A DNA stretch of 64,000 nt from Saccharomycopsis malanga. Its lineage: Eukaryota > Ascomycota > Saccharomycetes > Ascoideales > Saccharomycopsidaceae. Positions 41,974 to 52,500 of the stretch are shown here, in pieces. The stretch lies in assembly GCA_004014935.1 (NCBI GenBank), contig CP025323.1:2805001-2869000 (forward strand), written 5' to 3'. The notes beneath the pieces were generated by a model, which was not told the origin of the DNA, did no database searches, and worked only from the letters and a program-made list of their open reading frames with translations. The position numbers were made by a program, and so were the translations under genes. The first letter of the stretch is position 1; each line of letters starts with the position of its first letter.

Positions 41974-42366
41974 ATGGTTTCTTTCACTGCTACTTCTATT
42001 GCTTTTGCTGCTCTTTTTGCTGCTGCTGTTAACGGTGCTACTCTTAACAAGAGAGAAAGCTACCAAGGCATTGCTACCTTTTACACACCAGGCAATGACA
42101 ACTGTGGAACCACTTCTACCGAAGATGACTTAGTTGTTGCCATTTCCAGAAAAGGATTGTATGAAAACAATGTGAACGACGAAGACATTTCCAGCTACTG
42201 TGGAAAGCACATCACTGCTACTTACAAGGGCAAGAGTGTTAGAGCCAAGGTTGTGGACTCTTGTGAATCTTGTGACAAGACCCACATTGACTTTTCCCCA
42301 GCAGCTTTCGCCAAATTGGCTGACAAAGATCTTGGTGTTATTGACGTCAACTGGCACTTTGACTAA
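41974..42366 (+). CDS. Secreted barwin/RlpA-like double-psi beta-barrel protein
   Basis: The 130-aa product opens with a signal peptide (MVSFTATSIAFAALFAAAVNG) followed by a possible Kex2-type site (NKRES). The rest is one double-psi beta-barrel domain: GIATFYTPGNDNCGTTST, SYCGKHITATYKGKSVRAKV, VDSCESCDKTHIDFSPAAFA and GVIDVNWHFD. Fungal proteins with this domain are small and secreted and are often strongly expressed or regulated by growth form; their substrate is not settled. Paired cysteines fit disulphides. Codon bias is moderate to high. Length (about 105 aa mature) is typical of the domain alone. It could bind wall polysaccharide as expansins do, but this is inference. Confidence 0.8.
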   Translation: MVSFTATSIAFAALFAAAVNGATLNKRESYQGIATFYTPGNDNCGTTSTEDDLVVAISRKGLYENNVNDEDISSYCGKHITATYKGKSVRAKVVDSCESCDKTHIDFSPAAFAKLADKDLGVIDVNWHFD

Positions 42367-43245
42367 GTGCATCATGGGTTAGAGCACTTTTTACATACAT
42401 TTTTATATAGTTAGACAATCACAGGTGAATTTCTTTGCTATCAAATACATGTAGACAGTTACATTGTTGATACTGGCGAAACTTTATTCGGCGGGATCGA
42501 CAGGGGGCAAATCTGGTAACTGGAGGTAAGACATCAGAGCATGGACAATGCAGTTGCCAGCATTCTAAGGTACGAGAAAGACGACAGCGATGATCAGTAG
42601 TGAAGAGACGTGTGCCAGCGTTGCCAGTAAATGATGGCAGTAATAAAGATTGTCTAACAAAACACGGCAGTGGTTTGCGTGAATAGTAAGGCATTGCCGA
42701 GTTTTTCGAAACGCATCGCTATTATTTACTAACTACAATCCTGTCTGGAACCTGTTATCTTTTCAACTGTTAAATCATCAACTTGCAAACCAAAGAAGTA
42801 AAATGCTAAAACTAAAGTTATTAGACTGTGTAGAAACTGTTAAATAAATGGGCATTCTCAAATGGGTTTCAGAAGACCGAAAACATGGTGTTGCACTGTG
42901 CTGCGGGGGCCTATTACTACGGTACTTGCTATTTTTTAGTCTCTAACACGATCCTATTATTGCCATCATTCTTTTAGTCTTTAGGTGATCTCCAAACCAA
43001 CCCTTATGCTTCCCTAATCGGTTTTGACTCCAAATTCTTTCTGAAATATTTTTTTTTTTTTTTTTTTTTTTTTTCATTTGTCCTTTTCTTGTCATTCGAT
43101 TTTCTCATAGCATATATTCATAATTCTTCTGACAAAGGATAATATAGTTTTTCAACGGACATCCACCATATAACTTTTGACAGACATCAACATTTGAATC
43201 ATTTATAAACCGGATCAATCGTTTCTATCCCGTTTCTACAGTACT
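42367..43245. other. Intergenic region with a 26-bp poly(T) tract
   Basis: A run of 26 T lies at 43049-43074, about 170 bp upstream of the next start codon, a kind of tract that excludes nucleosomes. The 42420-42700 part is more GC-rich but shows no recognisable gene. Confidence 0.5.
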
Positions 43246-45981
43246 ATGAGTCTACAGGACCATAGTTCACCTTTCAATAACGAGGACAACTTTGACTCGT
43301 CGTTCCAGTTAGAAACTAACCGCGAATTCAATAAGATTATCGAGTCAGTAGCAGAGCGTGAAAAGTCCTTACTATTATCCAAAAACAAATCCTACAATCT
43401 AGGCGAGTTATTGCAGAAGAATAAAGATGAAGGAGCCGAAAAAGCTAGCAACACATTAAACTCGTCGTCCTCAAGCACCTCTTCACTTTATCACCCTCTG
43501 CAACAATCTCCTTTGCAACAACAGCTTCATCGTAAGAATTCGGCCAATATTCCCATTCCCAGAGAGGCTTCATCGCGACGTGCTTCGCCCACCAAGGACC
43601 GATTTAGCAAAATTTCTCTTGTTTCAGATCTATCTTACAACTTCCCGGAGTCGCTACTCGACAGTCTCAATAAGGACAAGATCGTGCTACGGTCGCCCAG
43701 CAACGCTACGTTCAGTAGACCTGGCTCACAAGTAAATTTCGTTCATGGTTCTAGCAGACGCTATTCTACCATTTCCAACGGGTCATCGAAAATGCTCATA
43801 CAAAAGAGATCTAACAACTCGTTGAAGAGATATGGAAACCGCTATTCCAATACGCCTAAAGGTAAAAAAGGTAAATACTATTCTGGTGCTAGTGAAATAA
43901 ATAAATCACCTTACAGTAGTGGAATTATCAACCCAAGATTGAAGTACGAACGTTCGTATTCCAATGACTCTTCAATAATCGGCTATCGTAACTCTTTGAG
44001 ATCTTTTTCCACCGCCATGGACAGTACCATACAATATTTCGATGCAGTGTCAATCAATGATGACGACTATGACGATGACCATGTGTTTGATGACGATTAC
44101 TTTGGCTCCACCAGGTTCAGCCAGCTAAAAGCCGGCGTTCCCGGCATAGTGGGCGTTAATATTGTCAATAAAAACAGCCATGTTAATGATTATGATGATC
44201 CTTTCGATAACGGCCCTGATGCAGTAAGTATAGGCACTATAGACATGAATAACACCGTGAAAGATAATGAACACGATGATTTGGCTACTGTTTTGTCAAA
44301 ATCCAACCCTTTGGGAAACGTTCCCAAGAGTCAGTCTGAAAAATCAATCAACACTAAGAGTGTTAGGGAAAGAGCTGATACCACAACTTCCGCATTGAGT
44401 GTTGCAACCCCTACTTCTCAGTCTACCAGTTCTCTTCCCTCTCCATCTAAAGACATTTTAAAACTTTCATTCGAATCCATCGTAGATCAAGCCAGTCCTA
44501 TCGAACGTAATGAAAACGATAACAAACGTAAAAAACAACAGCATAAGAAAAGTTCTTCCTTTGGATCTACAAATTTGCTTTCAATTTCTAAATTGAAAAC
44601 TATGAACAAATCATATTCTGCATTGGAAAACTCTAAACTAACTAGTCTGGGAAGCAATACAGAGGAAAAACAATCACATTCAAGAAATTATTCTTGCCCA
44701 CAGCCAGAATTTCATGAAAACACTCCGGTTAAACGTAAGAAATCATTCAACATATTGAAAGCCTCATTAAAAAAATCTAGCACCATAAAGAGGAACCCAT
44801 CGCTTAGATCCAAAGTTAACCAAAATAAAAACATTAAAATCGAATCAATCGAGGAAAATAAACTTGAAACTAGTACCAGCATCAATAGTGCTTCTAATAA
44901 AAAACCGAAACATCAACGCCTTGATAAGTCTGGATTGCAGTCAACGTTGCAACCCGATACCTTCCAGAGGCTGAAAAAACAACATACAAACAAACCGTTC
45001 TTTTCTAAAAAATCTAGCGATACACTGAGAAATGGCCATGTAGCTAACAATTCTGTTTCAAGCACTGAACAAGACGAACTTGGAGCTCTCAACGATCATG
45101 GTGGCTTCAAGTTCAAATTTCATAAACGCAGTGTGAGTTTCGGCTTTAGATCCTATAATGATAATAACAATGATGGCATCAGACACAAGCATACTTTTAG
45201 TAATAACAGCCTAAGTGAAAAATATGCCAATAGAAATGAAAGCGGAGTATCAGCGTCAACAAATCATGCCAATCCTTCTGGTGTTAGTACTTCGAACACA
45301 GGTGATACGAACTTGTTTTCGAAACATAAACCATTATCTTCATTAGAAGGGTCACATTCTAGCAATGCTAAAAACAATGAAATTGCTGCTCAATCAAACG
45401 ATTATAACTTTTTATTAAACCCTGAAGTGCTTTCTAATTATAGAAAAATTTTCTTCAATGCTGTTCCAGCACGCAAAATGGCAGAGTCAAACAATATAAG
45501 TTTTATGGAATTACACAATTTGATGAACTTGTGCAACTCTACTAACAACTTGATCTTGGAATTTGACGATTTTGTGCTTTTAAGATTGAAGGAAATGAAA
45601 GACAGATTGCAGTTCAAAAAGTACGGAGAACTGAAACATAGCGAAATCTTCATTGAACAGTCGCTCAAATCAAAAAAGGTCTTCAACGTTTTAAAAGTGA
45701 TCCCTATAAAAGGAGACGATACAAAGGACGGCGCAGAAATGCTTCCTATTGCCGATGCTATTCAGGAAATGATTAACATAAGCAAGAATCAAAACCACAA
45801 CATGAAGTCCACCGCTGTGGTAAAAGGAGAATATTCAAAAAACTTGCTAAAAGAATGGGATTTTGATAGCATTTTGAAGCTGCCAGGAGTGAAGAAAAAG
45901 CGACCAGACTTTTACAAGAAGAATCAGTTATACTTGATTTTAATTTTTGACAGCGTGAACAGCATTACCTCCACTATTTAA
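43246..45981 (+). CDS. Haspin-like protein with kinase N-lobe only
   Basis: The 911-aa product is disordered, Ser/Asn/Lys-rich for about 720 residues, then turns into a haspin-type kinase N-lobe. KYGELKHSEIFIEQ (about 789) fits the haspin GEASxSEVF nucleotide loop; K817 in VLKVIPI is the VAIK-type lysine; E841 in DAIQEMINI is the alpha-C glutamate; VVKGEYSKNLLKEWD and KKRPDFYKKNQLYLILIF (about 885-902) match the segment up to the hinge. The frame then ends after ten residues. No catalytic HRD-like loop or metal-binding DYT follows and only about 400 bp separate it from the next gene. Haspin phosphorylates histone H3 Thr3; this copy should not catalyse. Haspin assignment is from motif order. 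Confidence 0.65.
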   Translation: MSLQDHSSPFNNEDNFDSSFQLETNREFNKIIESVAEREKSLLLSKNKSYNLGELLQKNKDEGAEKASNTLNSSSSSTSSLYHPLQQSPLQQQLHRKNSANIPIPREASSRRASPTKDRFSKISLVSDLSYNFPESLLDSLNKDKIVLRSPSNATFSRPGSQVNFVHGSSRRYSTISNGSSKMLIQKRSNNSLKRYGNRYSNTPKGKKGKYYSGASEINKSPYSSGIINPRLKYERSYSNDSSIIGYRNSLRSFSTAMDSTIQYFDAVSINDDDYDDDHVFDDDYFGSTRFSQLKAGVPGIVGVNIVNKNSHVNDYDDPFDNGPDAVSIGTIDMNNTVKDNEHDDLATVLSKSNPLGNVPKSQSEKSINTKSVRERADTTTSALSVATPTSQSTSSLPSPSKDILKLSFESIVDQASPIERNENDNKRKKQQHKKSSSFGSTNLLSISKLKTMNKSYSALENSKLTSLGSNTEEKQSHSRNYSCPQPEFHENTPVKRKKSFNILKASLKKSSTIKRNPSLRSKVNQNKNIKIESIEENKLETSTSINSASNKKPKHQRLDKSGLQSTLQPDTFQRLKKQHTNKPFFSKKSSDTLRNGHVANNSVSSTEQDELGALNDHGGFKFKFHKRSVSFGFRSYNDNNNDGIRHKHTFSNNSLSEKYANRNESGVSASTNHANPSGVSTSNTGDTNLFSKHKPLSSLEGSHSSNAKNNEIAAQSNDYNFLLNPEVLSNYRKIFFNAVPARKMAESNNISFMELHNLMNLCNSTNNLILEFDDFVLLRLKEMKDRLQFKKYGELKHSEIFIEQSLKSKKVFNVLKVIPIKGDDTKDGAEMLPIADAIQEMINISKNQNHNMKSTAVVKGEYSKNLLKEWDFDSILKLPGVKKKRPDFYKKNQLYLILIFDSVNSITSTI

Positions 45982-46400
45982 CAAATATTTTTTTACCTGC
46001 ATTTACGTATTTACCTTCCAACATACAAACTCGTTGCTGTATTATACTATAACTTTATCTGCTATACTAGAAGTTCGTATTCTCATTCAAACCCTTGTAG
46101 CTCTTTTGCTTATATCATGTACCATATTAATGGTTCTTTTATTCATTACCCGCCGACTATATCCTTCATTAGGCTGGGTAACGGTAACCCTACTTTATAT
46201 TGGCCTTTTTTTTTTTAATGTACTTTTTCAAGCTAATAGTGAAGAAAAAAGGGCAGAATAACATTATGGCGATTAAGATCAACTGTTAAGAGAGAAAAAA
46301 AGTAAAAAAAAATCAGGAAAAATAAAAATAAAATAGTGGGATTGAAAGAAAAACCAAAACACGACAAATATTGATAAATTTTATTTTTCAAACTTTCATT
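45982..46400. other. Intergenic region after the haspin-like gene
   Basis: A hydrophobic 75-codon frame (46034-46261) has no good ATG and no resemblance to a kinase C-lobe. I regard the stretch as 3' flank and promoter. Confidence 0.5.
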
Positions 46401-47534
46401 ATGACCAGTTATTATGATTCCATTGAGCTTTTAGACCAATGCAACTCAATAGACGCAGCGGACCTAATAAACGAGCCGCCGGTTTATTCCTCTAGGCGCG
46501 TGAAAGAACATGGATTAAATGAATATGGAAAGCGTTCTAGAGCGTCATCGGTGAGCTCTGAATATGAGCTACCTGTTCTTCACGAGGCCGATGATTCCCA
46601 CGATGATTTCAAGGATATATCGTTAAACATCCAATCTGCCATAACCGAAGCATCCACTATATTGAAAAGTCGCATAAATACCAAGCAAAGCAGTGAGCTT
46701 AACAATCAGTTAGCGCAGTTATCCACAAAGCATAAAAAATCGAAAAAACATAATGCTCATCATAACAATTACAATAAATCAACGTTCATTCCTGTTACGT
46801 GGGATCCCGCAACGTTCGTCAACTATTACAACTTTTCATCAACTAACGAAACCATCAATTACGAAACCAGAGTATTAGTAAATTCTGTAGTAAGCCAGGG
46901 TATTGCCGGTATAAATTTAGAGAATTTGTTTCAAAACGGATATGGACCATCACAGAGGAGCCCAAAAGATGTCCAAATAGCAGGGAAAACAAGCCTGGAA
47001 ATTGCTTTAAGGATCCTCAATCGTCGTTTACAGCTTGATGATATACAGTTACTAGAGCTACAACGGCGTGAAGAAGCGAAGCAGCGAGAACTCGAGGAGA
47101 AACAAAGAAGAGAACAGGAACAACAGAGAATGAGACAGTTGGATAAACAGGCAGCTGAACAGAACGTAGCACAAGAACAAGCTAGACCAGATACAATATC
47201 TCAGGCAGCGACTGCAGCAGCTAGGAATCAAAATGGTGGAGGCATAAATTCCAATGGTCAAACCGAGGAAGGTCTCAAGGATCAGAGCAATTTGCCACCA
47301 TTAACAGTCCAGAATTATACGGAGGCTCTTACGAATTTACTAAAAAATCGCAATTTAAATTTACCACAGCTTACCCCAGAACAAATTGCAGCAGTCGCAA
47401 AAAACCCAACATTTCAAAACAACCAAATCATAACAAATTTTCTTAGGTTAAGCATGAGAAACAATGCTCGCGCCAATGGTCAGGGGGCAATTCAGAAGAA
47501 GGGTGCTAATGCTAGTGCTGGCAAAAGTGCTTGA
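46401..47534 (+). CDS. Uncharacterised coiled-coil protein
   Basis: The 377-aa product (ATG at 46401) is not recognised. It has an acidic, Ser-rich N-terminus, a His/Lys/Asn-rich patch (KHKKSKKHNAHHNNYNK), and a conserved-looking block near 130-215 with PVTWDPATFVNYYNF, NYETRVLVNSVVSQGIAGIN and KTSLEIALRILNRRLQLDD. After that comes a charged helix rich in Glu, Arg and Gln (about 218-255) that should form a coiled coil. The end is Asn/Gln/Ala-rich with LPPLTVQNYTEALTNLLK and QLTPEQIAAVAKNP. The layout suits a nuclear complex subunit or adaptor, but no function can be claimed. Even codon use and a full-length frame show it is a real gene. Confidence 0.75.
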   Translation: MTSYYDSIELLDQCNSIDAADLINEPPVYSSRRVKEHGLNEYGKRSRASSVSSEYELPVLHEADDSHDDFKDISLNIQSAITEASTILKSRINTKQSSELNNQLAQLSTKHKKSKKHNAHHNNYNKSTFIPVTWDPATFVNYYNFSSTNETINYETRVLVNSVVSQGIAGINLENLFQNGYGPSQRSPKDVQIAGKTSLEIALRILNRRLQLDDIQLLELQRREEAKQRELEEKQRREQEQQRMRQLDKQAAEQNVAQEQARPDTISQAATAAARNQNGGGINSNGQTEEGLKDQSNLPPLTVQNYTEALTNLLKNRNLNLPQLTPEQIAAVAKNPTFQNNQIITNFLRLSMRNNARANGQGAIQKKGANASAGKSA

Positions 47535-48395
47535 GAAGTTCGGTGCTTTCAATTTTATTATGTATTATAGAATTATCAAGACAAGGTGTATATTAATTTT
47601 AGGATGCGTTATTTTAATATACCAATGTTAGATTTTCATTTATATCCAGATCATTGGATCTGTAACAATAACGTAAAGACTTCAATTATTTAAAGTGAGA
47701 AAGTAGCACTATGTTGCTGAACAATACATTGCTCTATCTGAGATGTCGATAAGACGAATGTCTATATATGGTTTTCATATTTTTCTTGTATTCACTCTCT
47801 TGAATATTTACACATATTGATCAAACTAAGGGGGTATCATTCATTTTTTGGCCGAGAGATGGCTTTTATTAGGTGGAGAGACTTTTCATCATGTAAAATT
47901 TTGCTTGTATATTTACCTGATGTTTCTAGTAAAAGGTCACCTTCTTCTGTTGAAATGTAATTATTCAATTTTGCGAAGAATAATGCATTTATCATGTAAG
48001 TATTACCAATAGGCTAACGGCCACCTATATTAAATACTCTAGCTATGTAACAACCATAAAGTCACCCTCATAACGAATACAGTGCGCATTTCTTTCAATA
48101 TCGACTTTATATAAAATATGAAAATTTTTGTAGAGCTCTAAGTTCTTGTCATCATAGTAATTGTTAGATCTCTTTCCATTCTTCATTATATAGCTGGAAT
48201 TAGGTACAGTGTGAAAAATAAAAAATTATGGAGCTTACATCTTGGCTATCAAATTACAATAAAATATTGTTTTAATATTACGCAATCCGCATCGGTAACG
48301 AACAATGATGCCAATACACAAGTCTCTTACAAAAAAATGTCAAACGTTGGTGTAGTATTTAAAAGATAAAGCTGTTGAAAATATACCTTGTATAC
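47535..48395. other. Intergenic region between convergent genes
   Basis: AT-rich 3' flanks of the coiled-coil gene and SCL1. No gene or repeat is recognised. Confidence 0.55.
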
Positions 48396-49183
48396 TCAGT
48401 CTTGCTCTGCAATAGATATCAATCTCTCCTCAATCTCCTCGCTGGTCAATATACTAAAGTTGCCTTCAGTCGCAACACCAATTTCGATGTCGTCTTTTTT
48501 GAACTCCGAATTAAGAACGTTGGACAATGTTATGATAGCGGTCTCGATTAACTTGGTGGCGTCTCCCTTTAAATACTCTTTATTCTTGTACTTTTTTTCC
48601 AAAGCAGTGGTGGCTTCGTCCTGTTTAGGGCCAATGGCCACGGCCTTCGAGCCTATATAGTAACCTGCAGGGTCAGTCTTGTACAACAAAGGTCCCTTTT
48701 CGTCGTCAATGGCAGCAAAAGTGGCTACGGCACCAAACGGTCTCATGTAGGCTCTCTGGGTGTAGATTTGGGAATTGTTGGCCATACGTTTTGACAAGAC
48801 ATCTACCGGAATAGGATATCCATACTTGTAGTTGAACTCACTAGCCTCACTTCTTGCTCTTGCTGCAAGCGATCTGGAGTCCGCAATGGAGCCGGTGGCC
48901 AACATGCCAATGTTCTTGGTGATTTTGAAAAGATAAGTCACGGTTTTGGCATCGAGCAACTTGTCCGGCACCTTCTTCTGGGAAATCAACACAACCGTGT
49001 CTTTACCGGTTATTCCCAACGCCGTGATGTTAGCAGCAGTTACTGCCTTGAATGCATATTCAACCTGATAAAGTCTCCCTTCTGGGGAGAAAATAGTGAT
49101 ATGTCTGTCAAAACCAGCAGAGTCTGCTTGTTAGTAATTGAATATCTCAATTGATCGCACCCGCGCCTATACATACCTGACAT
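48396..49183 (-). CDS. SCL1: 20S proteasome alpha-1 subunit (two exons)
   Basis: Exon 1 is only 7 nt (49183-49177), the intron 49176-49124 (53 nt; GTATGT donor, TACTAAC branch, AAGCAG acceptor), and exon 2 is 49123-48396; the product is 244 aa. Splicing gives [18 protein letters not shown] and [12 protein letters not shown], the proteasome alpha-type N-terminal signature that gates the core particle. The body matches S. cerevisiae Scl1 closely: [49 protein letters not shown] and the end [12 protein letters not shown]. Length is as expected (252 aa in S. cerevisiae). A PACE-like AGTGGCAAT at 49260-49268, about 80 bp upstream, might bind an Rpn4-type factor; it matches 7 of 9 positions. Confidence 0.95.
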
Positions 49184-49512
49184 TATGGATAATTATTGGT
49201 ATAAACGCTTCTTTCAATCACTAATCTATCTTCATCATCTAGCTCTTCTCCTTATACTAAGTGGCAATTCTCGCTGACAAAGTTTTGGCCAGAGTGCGGG
49301 TAACCACATGTCTTCATAGTGAGCAGAGGAAAACAGGCGGTTTTATATGGACTACGGGGAGACAGTGCTTTATTTTTCGCGTTTTGGTGTTTATAAACAG
49401 CCATTAAGGATAGTATAGTAGTGTTGTTAGGAGTTGTGGTATTTACCAAGGTGCAAACTGCCATTGCGAAGCATTGCATGGCTTATGGTGGTTATTTGAA
49501 GTTGTATTCAGA
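49184..49512. other. Divergent promoter between SCL1 and the AT-hook gene
   Basis: About 330 bp. Apart from the PACE-like site described under SCL1, nothing is recognised. Confidence 0.5.
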
Positions 49513-52500
49513 ATGTCCATATTTTCTTTTCAAGTGAAGATAACGCCTCAGCATGGCGCTATAGACTTGATTCCTCCATCTGTCATCACATACATACCCA
49601 ACGGCCCTGTGGACCGGTCTAAGATCAATGTCTACGAGGCAATATTGGCCCCTTTTATCAAACATCTCAAGTTGAATCTCCAAGCATTTGCATTCAGCAT
49701 TTCTAGAGATGGTGCACATGTGCCCCTTCAGCCCAACACCAGTTCAAAGGACATTGAGGACATAATTGTTGATTTGTTGAATGTGGTTGAGTATAATACC
49801 CAAGGAGAAATTGCAGATATCTACCACCAGGGAGACAGTAAGTTTTGTAGCGAAACATTATCTATAAAATTGGTGGACAGTTCGAGGGCCAATTCAAGAG
49901 CTCCCATGGAGCTCGAAATAGATGGAGATCACCATGTAAACAATTTGTCCAAAGAACAACAAATAGAAGACCTAAATTTCCCATGGCCCTCCATAAAGGC
50001 CGTTTTCCCTACAAATGTGCAAGACGGCATTTCTCTTTTTAAACTTGTGCACAACTACTTTTTACATTCTTTTTTAGTTTCTGAAAACGCGTTTCCCTCC
50101 TACGAAAACATATCTGCTTTCATTAAGCAGCGCTCTAACCACTTTGCATTGCTTGGTGGATCTGGCTTTTTAGCTTCTCTTAGTAATAATTTTGTCGCTG
50201 GAAACTACAAAGACCCTGTTCTAGAACAGCCAAACACCTTTATTGACTTGTTGAAAAAATTGTCTTCTGAAGGCAGCATTGACACAAATCAAGATTCCAT
50301 ATTTTCCCTCGGCAATATCCATGAAGGTTATAAATTGCACATATTTCCAGTAGAAAACAGCTCTAAACTTGAGTCCCCAGAATTTGTCAACGAGTTGCGA
50401 GGTGTCATTGGAATTTCTCCTGATGCCAATTTGGATGAACAAGTTAAAGACTTCAATAACACTAACGTTCTTCATGTAGCTACTGATAATGAGGGACCAG
50501 CTGTTGATAGTATAGCTCAGGATAAATCCTTTGAGAATCCTGAATCTGTTCAGGGTCTAAATGAGACGACTTTTGAAAAATCAGAAAGTAAAAAGCCAGA
50601 ACAGTCAGATGAGATCAAAAAAGACTTTAAAAATTCTGATGAACCGGTAACCAATGTTTACTCCAATGATGATAGTCTGGCGAATGGTGCTGGTAACCAA
50701 GACTTCAATGACAAACAGTATGAACAAACTAACAAGGATGACAAAACATTAGAAAACGATAGTACGAACAAGGCTCAGGATGACTCTGAAAAGTCTATAA
50801 GACTGTCAATGTCTTTCAGTGTATTTAAAAATATTGCTTCTGATTTTGTAGGTTTTGCTAAAGGCTCCACAAGAAAGGAATCAAAAAGCTCTGATAATAA
50901 AGATGATGGCAATACAATTACAAGGGAAAATGCAGTAGATGACGATGTTGATTTTTCTCTTGTTGCAGACATTGAAACAAAGGCTAATGACGCTAAAAAG
51001 AATATTGAAGATAATGTTGAGGAGAATGGCAAAGAGATTGTTGAAAAGAATACTGAAAACAAAACTGATATCAATACTAAAATGATTTTAAACGAGGATG
51101 ATGTTGAGAATATTGATGCTGGGACCAACGAGGATGATGAACCTGAATTGATATCTCAAGATCATGTAGAAAAACAAACCATTGTTGCAAACGATGACGT
51201 CAACAATAAAAATCTGACTGAGCAAATGGAGGATGATGCTATAGACATTTCAGACAATGAACTGATAGAACCTGAGGAACTTGGTAGGCCTCAAGTCTTT
51301 GATGGATCTAAACTGCCAGCGCCAAATTTTCATTCAGCAACATCAAGTGAAGAATTGGAAACTTCTCAAGTAGTTGTGACTCCTGAGAAAACGAGAGATT
51401 TCGAAGAAAAGCCTATAAAAAGTGATTTTTCATTTGAAGACAGTGCGGTTGAAGCAAATTCTACCAAACGCAGTTACTATGAAAGCAATAGCGAAGATAG
51501 TGATGATGGTATAGAGCTTGTGCTGTCGTCTATTCCTCAGGATATTAAGGAAATTCCTAAAGATAGTATAATTGACAGTAGAGAACTGTTCAGATCACAT
51601 AAAGCTAGCGTATTGTCATTTGACAAGGGACGCGGTAAAAGTGGTTTAAATAATGTGACAAGTGAAATCCGACTAACCACACTCGTTGATGAGACATCTA
51701 AGTCCAGAAAGCTTAAGGATTTATCTTCAGAAGATTCTGATATAGTTGAGCTTGGCAGTGACACTAAGAGTGAAAATGAAGTAAAGCCCAAAAGACAAAT
51801 TGCAAAACAAGAAAAAACTACTCAACCAAACAAAAAAAGAGGACGGCCACCAAAGAACGTAACTACCACCAAAGTACCAGCTACCAAAACGACAAGTAAA
51901 AGAATAAGAATCAAACTGCCGGAGAACCTTGATGATTCTTCACTGGACGTCGAGTTTGTCAAGGAGGATACAATTAACATCGAACCGGAACAAACTAAGA
52001 AAAGTCCTAGATTGTTATCTAAGAAAATATTACCTGAACAGGATGTCAAACAAGAAACGAAGCCTGTGCTTTGGCCTAAAAAAACAACGTTGGTTAATAC
52101 ACTAACAAAAAACATTTCACTGAGAACACTTGGAAAAAAAGAGTATGATCAGACGTTCAAGTTCAAAAAACTGAATGGAAAACCTACCAAGATGCCGAGA
52201 AAAACAGATTGGCAGAACGATTCGCAAATATTTGTTGACATGTTGTCGTCAGACTCGGATGCTGACTTTGTATCGCATCCAGAGTCCGACATTGAGTTAG
52301 TTACAGTGCCCCAGGAAAAACCTAAGAAACGGAAATATAACGTAAAAGTAAAGCCAAGTAAAAAGCTGCTGGGGCGTATTGACAAAGTTTCGAGATCTCA
52401 GTTGGATGCCATACGAAGCATTGCGAAACGATCCAAAGAACCACCGTTGTTGAAAGCAGAAAAAGAGAAACAAGCTAATGATATGGATGATATGTCAAAT

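Noticed and set aside
46034-46261. Hydrophobic frame after the haspin-like gene, considered as a lost kinase C-lobe
   Set aside because: It has no catalytic-loop or metal-binding motif, lacks a good ATG, and looks like translated T-rich 3' flank.
49252-49479. 75-codon minus-strand frame in the SCL1/AT-hook promoter
   Set aside because: It fills a short divergent promoter and has no recognisable features.
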